Assembly (NCBI GenBank): GCA_025937815.1
Contig: JAICQP010000009.1
Span: 1 to 33,422, forward strand
Origin: Gemmatimonadota bacterium
Lineage (GTDB): Bacteria; Gemmatimonadota; Gemmatimonadetes; JACCXV01; JAHWKZ01
Length of the DNA: 33,422 nt
Reading direction: 5' to 3'
In this document: positions 1 to 8,620 of the stretch, one piece after another
Numbering within the stretch: position 1 is the stretch's first letter
How the letters are laid out: every line of letters starts with the position of its first letter
Notes under the pieces: generated by a model
The model's input: only the letters and a program-made list of their open reading frames with translations
Databases searched by the model: none
Told to the model about the DNA's origin: nothing
Made by a program: the position numbers and the translations under genes

Positions 1-96
1 CTCTACGAGCCGCGCGGATTCCTCAACAGCATGCACAGTTTCCTCTGGCAAAGCCGGCGCCAGCCCGGCCTCAACGGCGTTTCACAGGGGGATTGA
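1..96 (+). CDS. C-terminal fragment of an unidentified protein
   Basis: An open frame enters the window at base 1 and ends at TGA 94-96, giving the last 31 residues of a protein (begins LYEPRGFLNS, ends NGVSQGD). I do not recognise a family from so little sequence. It runs in the same direction as the radical SAM gene that follows. A promoter-like sequence overlaps its stop codon, so the next gene probably has its own transcription start. It could also be a chance open frame, because only 32 codons are visible. Confidence 0.4.
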   Translation, partial: LYEPRGFLNSMHSFLWQSRRQPGLNGVSQGD

Positions 97-122
97 CCAC
101 GTCCATACTCGGCAAGTAGGAT
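93..122 (+). promoter_or_regulatory. Putative sigma70-type promoter of the radical SAM gene
   Basis: TTGACC (93-98) is followed by an 18-base spacer and TAGGAT (117-122). Transcription would start near 129, leaving a leader of about 28 bases before the ATG at 157. The -10 box runs into a perfect palindrome at 120-138. Inferred from consensus only. Confidence 0.45.
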
Positions 123-138
123 TCGGCTGAACCGAATC
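120..138. promoter_or_regulatory. Perfect palindrome over the -10/start region (operator or leader hairpin)
   Basis: GATTCGG (120-126) and CCGAATC (132-138) form a perfect 7-bp dyad around the 5-base centre CTGAA. It covers the end of the putative -10 box and the predicted transcription start of the radical SAM gene. That is the usual position of a repressor operator. It could instead form a small hairpin at the 5' end of the mRNA. No T-run follows, so it is not an intrinsic terminator. Confidence 0.4.
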
Positions 139-156
139 AGTGGGGAGGGGGTTCTC

Positions 157-2322
157 ATGATCAAGGTCAACAGCCAGGTGGTGGACCCGGCATCACGATC
201 GTCACTCGCGAATGGCAACGGTCACGCCCCGCTATCCGCGGAAGCCTTCGACACCTCTTCGTTCGCGATCCCCGACAGGCGCCTCAATCCAAACGGCGAC
301 GCCAGCGTCGGGCTCGGCACGCGGGCCCTCAGGGCCATGGACTGGGGCCTCACCAAGATCGCCAAGGTCGCCTTCGACGGCGTCCAGCTCGTCAACCGAT
401 ACCGTCCCAATCCCTCCTTCACGCCGAACTGGAGCGACAAGCCGCTCCTCAAATCATGGGAGAAGTCCAAGCCCCGTCTAGGCTGGCCGCGTGAGACCGA
501 CTCGCTCTGCCCTAAGTGCGTCATCGAGGCGCGCAAGCGGATCATCGAGGGCGAGGAGGATTACAAGGTCCTGATCCACGAGAAGGTGGGCGAGATCAAG
601 GCCCAGATCGTAGAGCGCGACGGTCAGGTGTGGATGGTCAAGGAGTGCCCCGAACACGGCCGCTTCGAGGACCTGATGGCGGTCGACTCCCGATTCCTGG
701 AATGGATCGAAGCGAACTTCCCTGGCCGGGATTTGCGCGCGCACAACGACGGCGGACTGCACGACCATGGCTCGTCCACGATCAAGCACGGCCGCGGGTC
801 CGTGCTCACCGTGGATCTGACGAACCGCTGCAACATGATGTGCGATCCGTGCTTCATGGACGCCAACCAGGTGGGCTTCGTCCACGAGCTCGAGTGGGAA
901 GAGATCCAGGAGATCCTCGACAACGCGCTCGAGATCAAGCCGCGCCGCCAGATGTCGGTCCAGTTCTCGGGAGGCGAGCCGACTCTCTCCCCGCACTTCC
1001 TCCGGGCGGTGAAGTACGCGCGCGACATCGGATACAACTCCGTTCAGGCCGCCACCAACGGCATCGAGTTCGCAAAGAGCGCCGAGTTCGCCCAGCAGGC
1101 GGCCGAGGCAGGACTCCGCTTCGTCTATCTGCAATTCGACGGTATCGGCAACGACGCCAACAGCCATCGCAAGGTGGGCAACCTGTTCGACGTCAAGCTC
1201 AAGGCGATAGACAACCTGTACAACGCAGGCGTCCAGATCGTGCTGGTCACCACGCTCGTGAACACGGTCAACAACGATCAGGTCGGGCCGATCATCCGGT
1301 TCGCTCTCGACAACCCGAAGAAGATCGCGTTCATCGCGTTCCAGCCCGTGTCGTTCACCGGCCGGGACGACGAGATCACCGACGAGCGCCGGATGCGGCA
1401 GCGGTATACGCTGTCTCACATGGCGCGCGACGTGAAGGATCAGCTCGGGGTGACCGAGCCGTTGCGCGACTGGTTCCCGATTTCCCTGATGGGACCGTTC
1501 GCCGACTTCGCGGACATGGTGCACGGACCGACGGCCGAATGGGGCCAGACGAGCTGCGGCTGTCATCCCAATTGCGGCGTCGGGACAGCGCTGATGATCA
1601 ACAAGAACACCAGGGAGTTCCGCCCGGTCCCGGAGTTCCTGAACATCCCGGGTCTGATCGCCGACATCCAGAAGATCACTGATGCCAACCGGGGCAAGTG
1701 GATCTCCAACGCCATGATGGGACTGGCCCTGCTGAAGAACTACTCCCCGTACAAGGCTCCTCCGAGCCTTACGCTGATCGACATCTTCAAGAAGTTCGAC
1801 AAGTCGTTCGGTCTCACGGGCAAGGACTACGGCTCGCTAGGTCCCGACGGTGCGTGGGAACGCCGGAAGGATCCTTGGAACTTCCTGTTCGTGGCCGGCA
1901 TGTGGTTCCAGGACCTCTTCAATTACGACTTCCGGCGGACGGAGATGTGCATCATCCCCTACGCGACTCAGGAAGGGGAGATTTCTTTCTGCGCCTACAA
2001 CACCGGGCACGGGTGGCGGAACATCATCGAGAACATGCACAAGAACGCCACCGTGGCGGATTGGTACAAGCAGAAGGGGCGTCACGAGATCTTCGCCGGC
2101 GGCAAGGAAGTGCCGCTGGCGAACTACGACCATGCGCTGCAGGTCGACACCGAGGACGCCGCTCGTGTACGGGATCGCGGCGAGGGTCCGCAGAACGCGC
2201 ACGAGGAGCGACTGGCCGCAAAGAAGGCCGCCCGCGAAGCGCAGATGGTCCGCGAGTACTACGAGAAGATGGTGCTGAAGAAGAAGTCGGACGAGCGGGC
2301 GCTGGTCCAGATCGACCTGTAG
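157..2322 (+). CDS. Radical SAM enzyme resembling tetraether/membrane-spanning lipid synthase (Tes-like)
   Basis: This 721-aa protein carries the radical SAM cluster motif CNMMCDPC (C225, C229, C232) followed by GGEP at 272-275, so it should cleave S-adenosylmethionine to a 5'-deoxyadenosyl radical. Before the core are CPKC (C118, C121) and CPEHG (C164), which look like part of a rubredoxin-type metal site. After it come SCGCHPNCG (C467, C469, C473) and C598/C612 in MCIIPYA...FCAYN, suited to auxiliary Fe-S clusters. This order is what I recall for archaeal Tes (MJ0619 class), which joins lipid chain ends to make membrane-spanning lipids. That product is inference for this bacterium. About 110 residues precede the first cysteine pair, and the last 60 or so are charged and helical. 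A good Shine-Dalgarno (GGAGGGGG) fixes the ATG. Another MoaA/PqqE-like reaction is possible. Radical SAM identity is near certain, lipid role about even. Confidence 0.85.
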   Translation: MIKVNSQVVDPASRSSLANGNGHAPLSAEAFDTSSFAIPDRRLNPNGDASVGLGTRALRAMDWGLTKIAKVAFDGVQLVNRYRPNPSFTPNWSDKPLLKSWEKSKPRLGWPRETDSLCPKCVIEARKRIIEGEEDYKVLIHEKVGEIKAQIVERDGQVWMVKECPEHGRFEDLMAVDSRFLEWIEANFPGRDLRAHNDGGLHDHGSSTIKHGRGSVLTVDLTNRCNMMCDPCFMDANQVGFVHELEWEEIQEILDNALEIKPRRQMSVQFSGGEPTLSPHFLRAVKYARDIGYNSVQAATNGIEFAKSAEFAQQAAEAGLRFVYLQFDGIGNDANSHRKVGNLFDVKLKAIDNLYNAGVQIVLVTTLVNTVNNDQVGPIIRFALDNPKKIAFIAFQPVSFTGRDDEITDERRMRQRYTLSHMARDVKDQLGVTEPLRDWFPISLMGPFADFADMVHGPTAEWGQTSCGCHPNCGVGTALMINKNTREFRPVPEFLNIPGLIADIQKITDANRGKWISNAMMGLALLKNYSPYKAPPSLTLIDIFKKFDKSFGLTGKDYGSLGPDGAWERRKDPWNFLFVAGMWFQDLFNYDFRRTEMCIIPYATQEGEISFCAYNTGHGWRNIIENMHKNATVADWYKQKGRHEIFAGGKEVPLANYDHALQVDTEDAARVRDRGEGPQNAHEERLAAKKAAREAQMVREYYEKMVLKKKSDERALVQIDL

Positions 2323-2373
2323 ATCGGGAAATCAGGGGAAAGAGGTCTGATCCCCGAGCTAGATCAACGCAGG

Positions 2374-2488
2374 TCGATCAAAATGGGACAGATGCAAGGC
2401 GCGCGACGAGGACTTCCGAGGCGTGGTGAATCCCACGCCGCAGGAAGGCCGAGGAAGCGCAACGCAGCAGATGTCCCGTTGTCATCGA
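2374..2488. repeat. Long imperfect inverted repeat between convergent genes (REP/MITE-like)
   Basis: The two halves of this roughly 115-base stretch are imperfect reverse complements. The outer arms share TCGAT and GGGACA-type blocks (left TCGATCAAAATGGGACAG, right the complement of CTGTCCCGTT-type sequence with changes). The core is a perfect stem GCGTGG (2421-2426)/CCACGC (2433-2438) with loop TGAATC, flanked by CTTCC (2413-2417)/GGAAG (2443-2447). A smaller stem GGGGA (2335-2339)/TCCCC (2351-2355) lies upstream. No gene is visible in 2323-2492. It could be a dispersed palindromic repeat acting as a two-way transcription barrier. Confidence 0.5.
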
Positions 2489-2492
2489 GCTG

Positions 2493-3089
2493 CTAGCTGT
2501 AGAAGGGGTTGGCGCCGGCGGCGTGGTCGGTCGTATCGACGACCCGCTCGATCTCGGGCAGGAGCTCCTTCAGGCGCGTCTCGATCCCCTGCTTGAGGGT
2601 GACGTCCACGAGGCCGCAGCCGTGACAGCCCCCGCCGAAGCTCAGATAGACCACACCCTCCTCCACTCCCGCCAGCTCGACGCGTCCACCGTGAGCCGCG
2701 ACCGCGGGATTGATCTCGCTGTCCAGGAGACGCCGGACCTTCTCGGCGGTGGTTCCGATCAGGTCGGCGCGGGCACCCGAGGGGATCGTCGGGGAAGGTG
2801 GAGGATTGGGGTTCTCGAACCGGAACCCGCTCTCGAGCAGGGTCTCGCGGTAGTCGAGGCGCGAGCCCCGCAGCCAGCCCGCGCTCTCGCGGTCCAACAC
2901 TATGCGGAAGCTCCCTTCGTCGAGAACGAGGTCGCTATCGGAGAGCTCGTCTTCCGCCATGGCGGCGAGCCTGTACTGGAACCCGGCGCGGCCAGGACGA
3001 GCCTCTATCCGCAGATGGTCTCGCGGTGGTGAGGCCCGCTCCAGCGCAGCCCGGATCTTCTCTCGCGCGACGGGAGTGAGCTCGAGCAC
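2493..3089 (-). CDS. nfuA: NfuA-like Fe-S carrier (degenerate A-type domain plus NifU C-terminal domain)
   Basis: The 198-aa product probably carries and delivers [4Fe-4S] clusters to apo-enzymes in the cytoplasm. Residues 1 to about 90 look like an A-type (IscA/HesB) domain without the cluster cysteines. Residues about 110-185 are a NifU-type domain with the CxxC pair in GGGCHGCG (C155, C158). This is the NfuA architecture. I chose the GTG start at 3089 because GAGGAGG lies just upstream and the protein then opens with VLELTPVAREKI, as expected for the family. An open frame continues 35 codons further upstream but is low-complexity and has no such site. The gene points toward the radical SAM gene, which by its cysteine count would need several clusters. 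That functional link is inference. Confidence 0.85.
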   Translation of the reverse strand: MLELTPVAREKIRAALERASPPRDHLRIEARPGRAGFQYRLAAMAEDELSDSDLVLDEGSFRIVLDRESAGWLRGSRLDYRETLLESGFRFENPNPPPSPTIPSGARADLIGTTAEKVRRLLDSEINPAVAAHGGRVELAGVEEGVVYLSFGGGCHGCGLVDVTLKQGIETRLKELLPEIERVVDTTDHAAGANPFYS

Positions 3090-3109
3090 GGCGACCTCCT
3101 CGGGGTGCG

Positions 3110-3138
3110 ATTGTAGTGGCGTGGGGGACGTTCGGCAA
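3110..3138 (-). promoter_or_regulatory. Putative promoter of the NfuA-like gene
   Basis: On the minus strand TTGCCG (3133-3138) and TACAAT (3110-3115) are separated by exactly 17 bases. Transcription would start near 3103, giving a leader of about 14 bases that holds the GAGGAGG ribosome site. Consensus match only. Confidence 0.5.
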
Positions 3139-3172
3139 ACGACTTTCGGCTGGAAGGCCGGCCCCCGCTGGC

Positions 3173-3201
3173 TTGATGAACCCCCTGAAATCAAATAACT
3201 T
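3173..3201 (+). promoter_or_regulatory. Putative promoter of hldE, nearly leaderless
   Basis: TTGATG (3173-3178), a 17-base spacer and TAACTT (3196-3201) place the transcription start around 3208, about three bases before the ATG at 3211. No Shine-Dalgarno sequence is visible before that ATG. The mRNA would be leaderless or almost so. Confidence 0.5.
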
Positions 3202-3210
3202 AACCCACTT

Positions 3211-4665
3211 ATGCCCGATTCGGGTCCAGGCCCTGCGCTAGGCGACGCGCTTCGCCGCTTCCGGCCCAGCCGCGTACTGGTCTACGGCGATACGATCCTG
3301 GACGACTACCTGTTCGGGCACGCGGATCGGCTGTCACCGGAGAAGCCGGTGCCCGTAGTCATGTACGAGCGCCGCGACCTGTATCTGGGAGGCGCCGGCA
3401 ACGTCGTGCGAAATCTCCAGGCGCTCGGCTGCGAGCCGATCCTGGTGACGGTGGTGGGAGAAGGGGACGCTGGAAACGAGTGTCGGGCGCAGCTGGCGGC
3501 GGCGGGTCTCCCGCTGGACGGCCTGGTCGAGGCGGACGGGTGGTCGACACCCCGCAAGCTGCGTGTCCACGCCGGCCAGCACGCGCTGGTGCGGATCGAT
3601 TTCGAGCGCCCGCGGCCCGCGGACCGGCAGGTGGACAAGGCGCTGGAAGACGCGCTCGCCAGGCTCTCCCCGGGATGCCAGGGGGCAATCGTGAGCGACT
3701 ACCGGAAGGGCGCGGTCACGGCCGCGGGTGTCGATCGGCTGAAGCAGGCGCTGGGCGACGCTCCCGTGATCGTGGATCCCAAGGGCATGCAAGCCGCGGT
3801 CTATCGCGCCGCCGATTACCTGCTCCCGAACGAGAGCGAGCTGGCTGACCTGCTGGGCGGGGAGTGGGACGACCCGGGAGCCGAGCGGCTGCTCGAGCAT
3901 CTCGACCTGGCGGCGATCGTCTTGACGCGTTCGGAGCGGGGAGTGCGGCTGTATCGAGGCGGTGCGCCCACCGACATTCCGGCGCGCGCCCGACAGGTGT
4001 TCGACGTCACCGGAGCCGGAGACACGTTCGCCGCGGCCTTTGCGGCGTTTCTCCTGTCCGGCGAGGACGTCGAGATGGCCGCCAGGCTGGCCAACGCGGC
4101 GGCCGGCATCAAGGTCCGCAAAGTGGGCACCGCGACCGTCTCCAGAGAGGAGATACTGGAGGAGGTAGAACGTGGGTCGGCGGCGCAGGGCAAGCGCGTC
4201 GACGTGGGCACGGCGGCGGCCGCCGCGGACGAGCGCCACCGGCGTGGCGAAACGGTCGTCTTCACCAACGGCTGCTTCGACCTGCTGCACGCCGGTCACA
4301 TCAAGTATCTGGAGGCCTCACGGGCGCTCGGCGATTGCCTGATCGTGGGACTGAACACCGACGCCTCGGTCGCGCGTCTCAAGGGACCTGACAGGCCGAT
4401 CCTCGACGAGTCGGAGCGTTCCGAGATTCTCTCGGCGCTCGGCTGCGTCGATTATGTGGTCCTGTTCGATGAAGATACCCCGCTCTCCCTGATCGAGGCG
4501 ATCCGGCCCGATGTTCTGACGAAAGGGGCCGATTACACGCGCGAGGAAGTAGTCGGTGGCGACCTTGTGGAATCCTACGGGGGAACAGTGGCGCGGATCG
4601 ACCTCGTGGCCGGCAAGTCGACCACCGGAATCATCGAGCGAATAACCGAAAGCAGAGAGGATTGA
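3211..4665 (+). CDS. hldE: Bifunctional heptose 7-phosphate kinase / heptose 1-phosphate adenylyltransferase
   Basis: HldE catalyses two cytoplasmic steps toward ADP-L-glycero-D-manno-heptose, the sugar donor for the LPS inner core. The 484-aa protein has both domains. Residues about 10-320 are a PfkB/ribokinase fold with the substrate motif GGAGNVVRN near 60 and the catalytic TGAGDTF at 267-273. Residues about 345-480 are a cytidylyltransferase-type domain with GCFDLLHAGH at 354-363 and KSTTGIIERI near the end. The length is close to that of known fused HldE proteins (about 477 aa). The partners GmhA, GmhB and HldD are not in the window. It heads the sugar operon, and ugd starts four bases after its stop. 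The start codon lacks a ribosome site but sits right after a promoter-like sequence. Confidence 0.95.
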   Translation: MPDSGPGPALGDALRRFRPSRVLVYGDTILDDYLFGHADRLSPEKPVPVVMYERRDLYLGGAGNVVRNLQALGCEPILVTVVGEGDAGNECRAQLAAAGLPLDGLVEADGWSTPRKLRVHAGQHALVRIDFERPRPADRQVDKALEDALARLSPGCQGAIVSDYRKGAVTAAGVDRLKQALGDAPVIVDPKGMQAAVYRAADYLLPNESELADLLGGEWDDPGAERLLEHLDLAAIVLTRSERGVRLYRGGAPTDIPARARQVFDVTGAGDTFAAAFAAFLLSGEDVEMAARLANAAAGIKVRKVGTATVSREEILEEVERGSAAQGKRVDVGTAAAAADERHRRGETVVFTNGCFDLLHAGHIKYLEASRALGDCLIVGLNTDASVARLKGPDRPILDESERSEILSALGCVDYVVLFDEDTPLSLIEAIRPDVLTKGADYTREEVVGGDLVESYGGTVARIDLVAGKSTTGIIERITESRED

Positions 4666-4669
4666 CATC

Positions 4670-6037
4670 ATGCGCGTGGGAGTCTTCGGCGCCGGCTACG
4701 TAGGTCTCGTGACGGGAACCTGCTTCGCCGAGATGGGAAACGACGTCGTGATCGGGGACGTGGACGAGCAGCGGATCGCCGCGCTCGGCCGTGGCCGGAT
4801 CCCGATCTACGAGCCCGGCCTGGAAGAGATACTCCAGCGCAACCTGGAGATGGGGCGCCTGCGGTTCACGGTGGACTCGAGGGACGTGGTGAGTTCCGCG
4901 GAGATTCTGTTCGTCGCCGTGGGCACGCCGGCAGGCGAGGACGGCTCGGCTGATTTGACCCACGTGCTGGCGGTGGCGCGCGAGATCGCCCGGCACGCGG
5001 ATGGCCCGCGCATCGTAGTGAACAAGAGCACCGTCCCGGTGGGAACGGGCCGCAAGGTCCGCGAGGTGCTGGCCGAATCCTCGCCTCACGCGTTCCAGGT
5101 CGTGTCCAATCCGGAATTCCTCAAGGAGGGGTCCGCTGTCGAGGATTTCATGAAGCCCGACCGGGTCGTGGTCGGGAGCGACGGCGACAGCGCGCGGGAG
5201 ATCATGCGCAGGCTGTACGCCCCGTTCATCCGTACCGGCAATCCCATCTGCTTCATGGACGTCGAATCGGCCGAGATGACGAAGTACGCCGCCAATGCGA
5301 TGCTGGCGACGCGGATCACTTTCATGAACGAGATCGCCAATCTGTGCGAGCGCGTGGGAGCCAACGTCGACGAGGTACGGATCGGAATCGGTTCCGACAG
5401 GCGGATCGGTCCCGCGTTTCTGTTCCCAGGCGCGGGCTTCGGTGGTTCATGCTTTCCCAAGGACGTGCGGGCACTGGAGCGACTGGCCGACGAGGTCGGG
5501 TACGAGTTCCCGATCATGCGCGCGGTTCATGCGGTCAACGAGGCCCAGAAGCGGGTGCTGGGGGAGAAGGTCCGCACGCGTTTCGGCGACGACCTTACGG
5601 GCCGCAGGTTCGCCGTCTGGGGAGTGGCCTTCAAGGCGCGCACCGACGACATCCGCGAGGCTCCCGCGCTGGTGGTGGTCGATGACCTGTTGAGCGCGGG
5701 CGCCGAGGTCGCCGTGTTCGATCCCGAAGCCATGGACAACGCCAGGCGCGTCCTCGGCGACCGGGTAGTCTATGCGGGGAGCGCGCACGAGGCGTTGACC
5801 GGTGCCGACGCGCTGGTGGTGGTCACGGAGTGGAACGAATTCCGCTTCCCGGACTTCGAACGGATCCGCAAGGAACTCAAGTCTCCGGTGGTGTTCGACG
5901 GGCGTAACCTGTACGACCCGCGGACCATGTCCGAGCTGGGCTTCGAGTATTTCTCGATAGGGCGCCCGAGCTGGCGGGCCGGCGCGGCGCGCTCCGGCCC
6001 GACGGTCGCGGCCGGGCTGGCTGGAGAGCAGGGCTGA
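4670..6037 (+). CDS. ugd: UDP-glucose 6-dehydrogenase
   Basis: The enzyme oxidises UDP-glucose to UDP-glucuronate with two NAD+, in the cytoplasm. The 455-aa protein begins with the NAD-binding fold [10 protein letters not shown] (7-16). The conserved [12 protein letters not shown] segment follows at 201-212, with K205. The catalytic cysteine is C261 in [11 protein letters not shown]. The C-terminal UDP-binding domain has [16 protein letters not shown]. The length is normal for the bacterial Ugd/TuaD group. A purine-rich GAGAGGA lies before the ATG. The next gene starts in the last base of its stop codon (TGATG), so translation is likely coupled. The UDP-glucuronate can feed the next enzyme directly or go into glycan. 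Confidence 0.96.
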   Translation: MRVGVFGAGYVGLVTGTCFAEMGNDVVIGDVDEQRIAALGRGRIPIYEPGLEEILQRNLEMGRLRFTVDSRDVVSSAEILFVAVGTPAGEDGSADLTHVLAVAREIARHADGPRIVVNKSTVPVGTGRKVREVLAESSPHAFQVVSNPEFLKEGSAVEDFMKPDRVVVGSDGDSAREIMRRLYAPFIRTGNPICFMDVESAEMTKYAANAMLATRITFMNEIANLCERVGANVDEVRIGIGSDRRIGPAFLFPGAGFGGSCFPKDVRALERLADEVGYEFPIMRAVHAVNEAQKRVLGEKVRTRFGDDLTGRRFAVWGVAFKARTDDIREAPALVVVDDLLSAGAEVAVFDPEAMDNARRVLGDRVVYAGSAHEALTGADALVVVTEWNEFRFPDFERIRKELKSPVVFDGRNLYDPRTMSELGFEYFSIGRPSWRAGAARSGPTVAAGLAGEQG

Positions 6038-7029
6038 TGCGGATCCTGGTCACGGGTGCAGCGGGCTTCCTGGGCTCCCATCTCTGCCGGAGGCTGCTCG
6101 CCGAGGGCCACGAGGTGATCGGCATGGACAACTTCGTGACGGGCCGGCCCGCCAACCTGGCGGCTCTGTTCGAGAACCGCGACTTCCACTTCGTACAGCA
6201 CGACGTGACGAACTTCGTCTACGTGGAGGGCCCGCTCGACGTGGTCATGCACTTCGCCTCTCCGGCGAGCCCGATCGACTATCTGGAGCTTCCGATCCAG
6301 ACCCTGAAGGTAGGGTCCCTCGGCACCCACAAGACCCTCGGCCTCGCCAAGGCGAAGAGCGCCAAGTACTTCCTGGCATCGACGTCGGAGGTCTACGGGG
6401 ACCCGCTGGTCAACCCGCAGCCGGAATCGTACTGGGGAAACGTGAATCCGGTGGGGCCGCGCGGAGTCTACGACGAAGCAAAGCGATTCGCCGAGGCGTT
6501 GACGATGGCGTACCACCGCATTCACGGGCTCGATGTCCGCATCGTCCGGATCTTCAACACCTACGGTCCGGCCATGCGGCCTTACGACGGGCGCGTGGTC
6601 TCGAATTTCATCCGGCAGGCGCTGGCGGGCGAATCACTGACCGTCTACGGAGACGGCTCGCAGACGCGCTCGTTCTGCTACGTGGACGACGAGATCGATG
6701 GGATCTACCGGTTGCTGATGTCGGATTTCGTCGGTCCCATGAACATCGGGAATCCGGACGAGATGACGGTAATGGAGCTGGCCCGGCTGGTGGTGGAGCT
6801 GACGGGCACGTCGAGCGGCATCCAGACCCGTCCACTGCCTCAGGACGACCCCCGGGTGCGGCGCCCGCTGATCGATCGGGCCCGCGAGGTGCTGGGCTGG
6901 GAGCCCCGGACCTCGCTCGCCGACGGTCTGGCGAGCACGATCGAGTATTTCCGTCAGCGCGCGGAAAGCGAGTTCGCGAGGCCCGTGGTGACGGGGTCCC
7001 GGGTATCCGCCAGGCCCGGGGACCGGTGA
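6037..7029 (+). CDS. uxs: UDP-glucuronate decarboxylase (UDP-xylose synthase)
   Basis: This extended short-chain dehydrogenase/reductase should convert UDP-glucuronate to UDP-xylose with bound NAD+. The 330-aa protein shows the Rossmann motif [11 protein letters not shown] (7-17), STSEVYGDP (116-123) and the catalytic Y145/K149 in [26 protein letters not shown] and [13 protein letters not shown] are typical of the UXS group, as opposed to plain 4-epimerases. It lies directly after ugd, whose product is its substrate, and shares one base with it. The last residues (about 310-330) are a poorly conserved tail. A UDP-glucose epimerase-like specificity cannot be wholly excluded, but the sequence and context favour UXS. 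Confidence 0.92.
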   Translation: MRILVTGAAGFLGSHLCRRLLAEGHEVIGMDNFVTGRPANLAALFENRDFHFVQHDVTNFVYVEGPLDVVMHFASPASPIDYLELPIQTLKVGSLGTHKTLGLAKAKSAKYFLASTSEVYGDPLVNPQPESYWGNVNPVGPRGVYDEAKRFAEALTMAYHRIHGLDVRIVRIFNTYGPAMRPYDGRVVSNFIRQALAGESLTVYGDGSQTRSFCYVDDEIDGIYRLLMSDFVGPMNIGNPDEMTVMELARLVVELTGTSSGIQTRPLPQDDPRVRRPLIDRAREVLGWEPRTSLADGLASTIEYFRQRAESEFARPVVTGSRVSARPGDR

Positions 7030-7649
7030 CGCGCCTCGTCCTGGGTATCGCGGGTGGCACCGGGTCCGGCAAGACGACCGTCGCCAGCAACATCGTGAAG
7101 CGCCTGGCGCTGGACTCGATCACCGTCATCACCATGGATTCCTACTACCGCGACTTGGCGGACCTTCCGCAGGCCCGCCGGGACGAAGTGAACTTCGACC
7201 ACCCGGACTCCGTGGAGCACGACCTGTTCGTGCGGCACCTCACGGAGCTCAAGGCGGGACGGCCGATTGAGCAGCCGGTCTACGACTTCACGCGTCACGA
7301 GCGTACCGGAGAGACGCTTTCGATAGAGCCGCGGGAAGTGATCATCGCGGAAGGCATCCTCCTGTTCCACGTGCCGGAGATCCGCGCGGTGCTGGACATC
7401 CGGATCTTCGTGGACACCCCCGCTGACGTCAGGTTGCTCAGGCGAATCACGAGGGACATCCGGGAACGAGGGCGGACGCTGGAGAGCGTGGCCGAGCAGT
7501 ACATGCGTACCGTACGCCCCATGCACGAGGAATTCGTGGAGGCCTCGAAGCGGTACGCCGACGTGATCATCCCCGAAGGTGGATACAACGACATAGCCAT
7601 CGACATGGTGACCAGCCGCATCCGCCTGATGCAGGAGGTGTACGGTTGA
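7026..7649 (+). CDS. udk: Uridine kinase
   Basis: Uridine kinase phosphorylates uridine and cytidine to UMP and CMP in pyrimidine salvage. The 207-aa product has the P-loop GGTGSGKT (10-17), the MDSYYRDL segment, [12 protein letters not shown] near residue 88 and [13 protein letters not shown]. All are typical of Udk, and the length matches. It starts at a GTG whose last two bases lie in the stop of the UDP-xylose synthase gene (GTGA overlap). Its place inside a nucleotide-sugar operon is unusual. It could recycle uridine nucleotides released by glycosyltransferases, which is inference. Confidence 0.93.
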   Translation: MTRLVLGIAGGTGSGKTTVASNIVKRLALDSITVITMDSYYRDLADLPQARRDEVNFDHPDSVEHDLFVRHLTELKAGRPIEQPVYDFTRHERTGETLSIEPREVIIAEGILLFHVPEIRAVLDIRIFVDTPADVRLLRRITRDIRERGRTLESVAEQYMRTVRPMHEEFVEASKRYADVIIPEGGYNDIAIDMVTSRIRLMQEVYG

Positions 7650-8620
7650 AGCGCGCGCTGATCACCGGGATCACCGGTCAGGACGGCTCGTACCTCGCCG
7701 AGCTCCTGCTGACCAAGGGCTACGAGGTGCACGGCGTCGTCCGGCGGGCATCGACCGAGAAGTTCGACCGCATCTCACACATCAAGTCAGCGCTGCATCT
7801 GCATCAGGCCGACCTTCTCGATCAGCGCTCACTGGTCCTGGCGATCGAGGCGGCCCGACCCGCCGAGGTCTATAACCTGGCGGCTCAGTCCTTCGTGCCG
7901 ACATCCTGGGCGCAACCCATTCTGACGGGAGAGTTCACGGGTCTGGGCGTCACTCGCGTCCTGGAGTCCATCCGTCAGGTGGATCCTTCCATCCGCTTCT
8001 ACCAGGCGTCTTCCAGCGAGATGTTCGGCAAGGTCAAGACGTCGCCGCAGGACGAGTCGACGCCCTTCCACCCCCGCAGCCCGTACGGCGTGGCCAAGGT
8101 CTACGGTCATTTCATCACCGTGAATTACCGGGAGTCCTATGACATGTATGCGGTCAGCGGGATCCTCTTCAACCACGAATCCCCCCGCCGCGGCCTGGAA
8201 TTCGTAACCCGCCACGTGTCCGACGGGGCGGCACGGATCGCGCTCGGCCTGGCGGACAAGCTGCCGATGGGGAACCTGGACGCTGAACGGGACTGGGGGT
8301 TCGCCGGCGACTACGTGGACGCCATGTGGCGCATGCTGCAGCGCGACGAGCCGCGCGACTACGTGATCGGTACCGGCATCCCACACTCCGTGCGCGACGT
8401 ATGCCGCGTCGCCTTCGAGCACGTGGGCCTGGACTGGGAGGCCCACGTAGAGGTCGATCCGGGGCGGTTCCGGCCGGCGGAGGTCGACCACTTGACCGCC
8501 GACAACTCGCGCGCGCGGGAGGAGCTCCGGTGGGAGCCCGTCGTCCAGTTCGAGGAGCTCGTGCGGATGATGGTCGACGCGGATGTGCGTCGCCTGAAGG
8601 GGGAGGCGGTCACGGCGTGA
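7646..8620 (+). CDS. gmd: GDP-mannose 4,6-dehydratase
   Basis: Gmd dehydrates GDP-D-mannose to GDP-4-keto-6-deoxy-D-mannose, the precursor of GDP-fucose, GDP-rhamnose and related sugars. The 324-aa protein has [13 protein letters not shown] (8-20), SSSEMFG (122-128), Y147/K151 in [11 protein letters not shown], and [12 protein letters not shown]. Its length and sequence resemble, from memory, the short Pseudomonas A-band (D-rhamnose) Gmd more than the 370-aa enterobacterial form. The start is a TTG overlapping the udk stop (TTGA), supported by AGGAGGTG about six bases upstream. No reductase or epimerase (Rmd, WcaG) is in the window, so the final sugar is unknown. Confidence 0.95.
   Translation: MKRALITGITGQDGSYLAELLLTKGYEVHGVVRRASTEKFDRISHIKSALHLHQADLLDQRSLVLAIEAARPAEVYNLAAQSFVPTSWAQPILTGEFTGLGVTRVLESIRQVDPSIRFYQASSSEMFGKVKTSPQDESTPFHPRSPYGVAKVYGHFITVNYRESYDMYAVSGILFNHESPRRGLEFVTRHVSDGAARIALGLADKLPMGNLDAERDWGFAGDYVDAMWRMLQRDEPRDYVIGTGIPHSVRDVCRVAFEHVGLDWEAHVEVDPGRFRPAEVDHLTADNSRAREELRWEPVVQFEELVRMMVDADVRRLKGEAVTA

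Noticed and set aside
478-1566. 362-codon minus-strand open frame inside the radical SAM gene
   Set aside because: Antisense shadow; the sense frame has clear metal-site motifs and a strong ribosome site.
3090-3194. Upstream extension of the NfuA-like gene to ATG 3194
   Set aside because: It covers the likely promoter and adds 35 unconserved-looking residues. GTG at 3089 has GAGGAGG just before it.
8326-8616. N-terminal extension of the CpsB-type phosphatase into gmd
   Set aside because: The extension is arginine/alanine-rich and overlaps gmd by almost 300 bases. GTG at 8617 has a ribosome site and the standard 4-base overlap.
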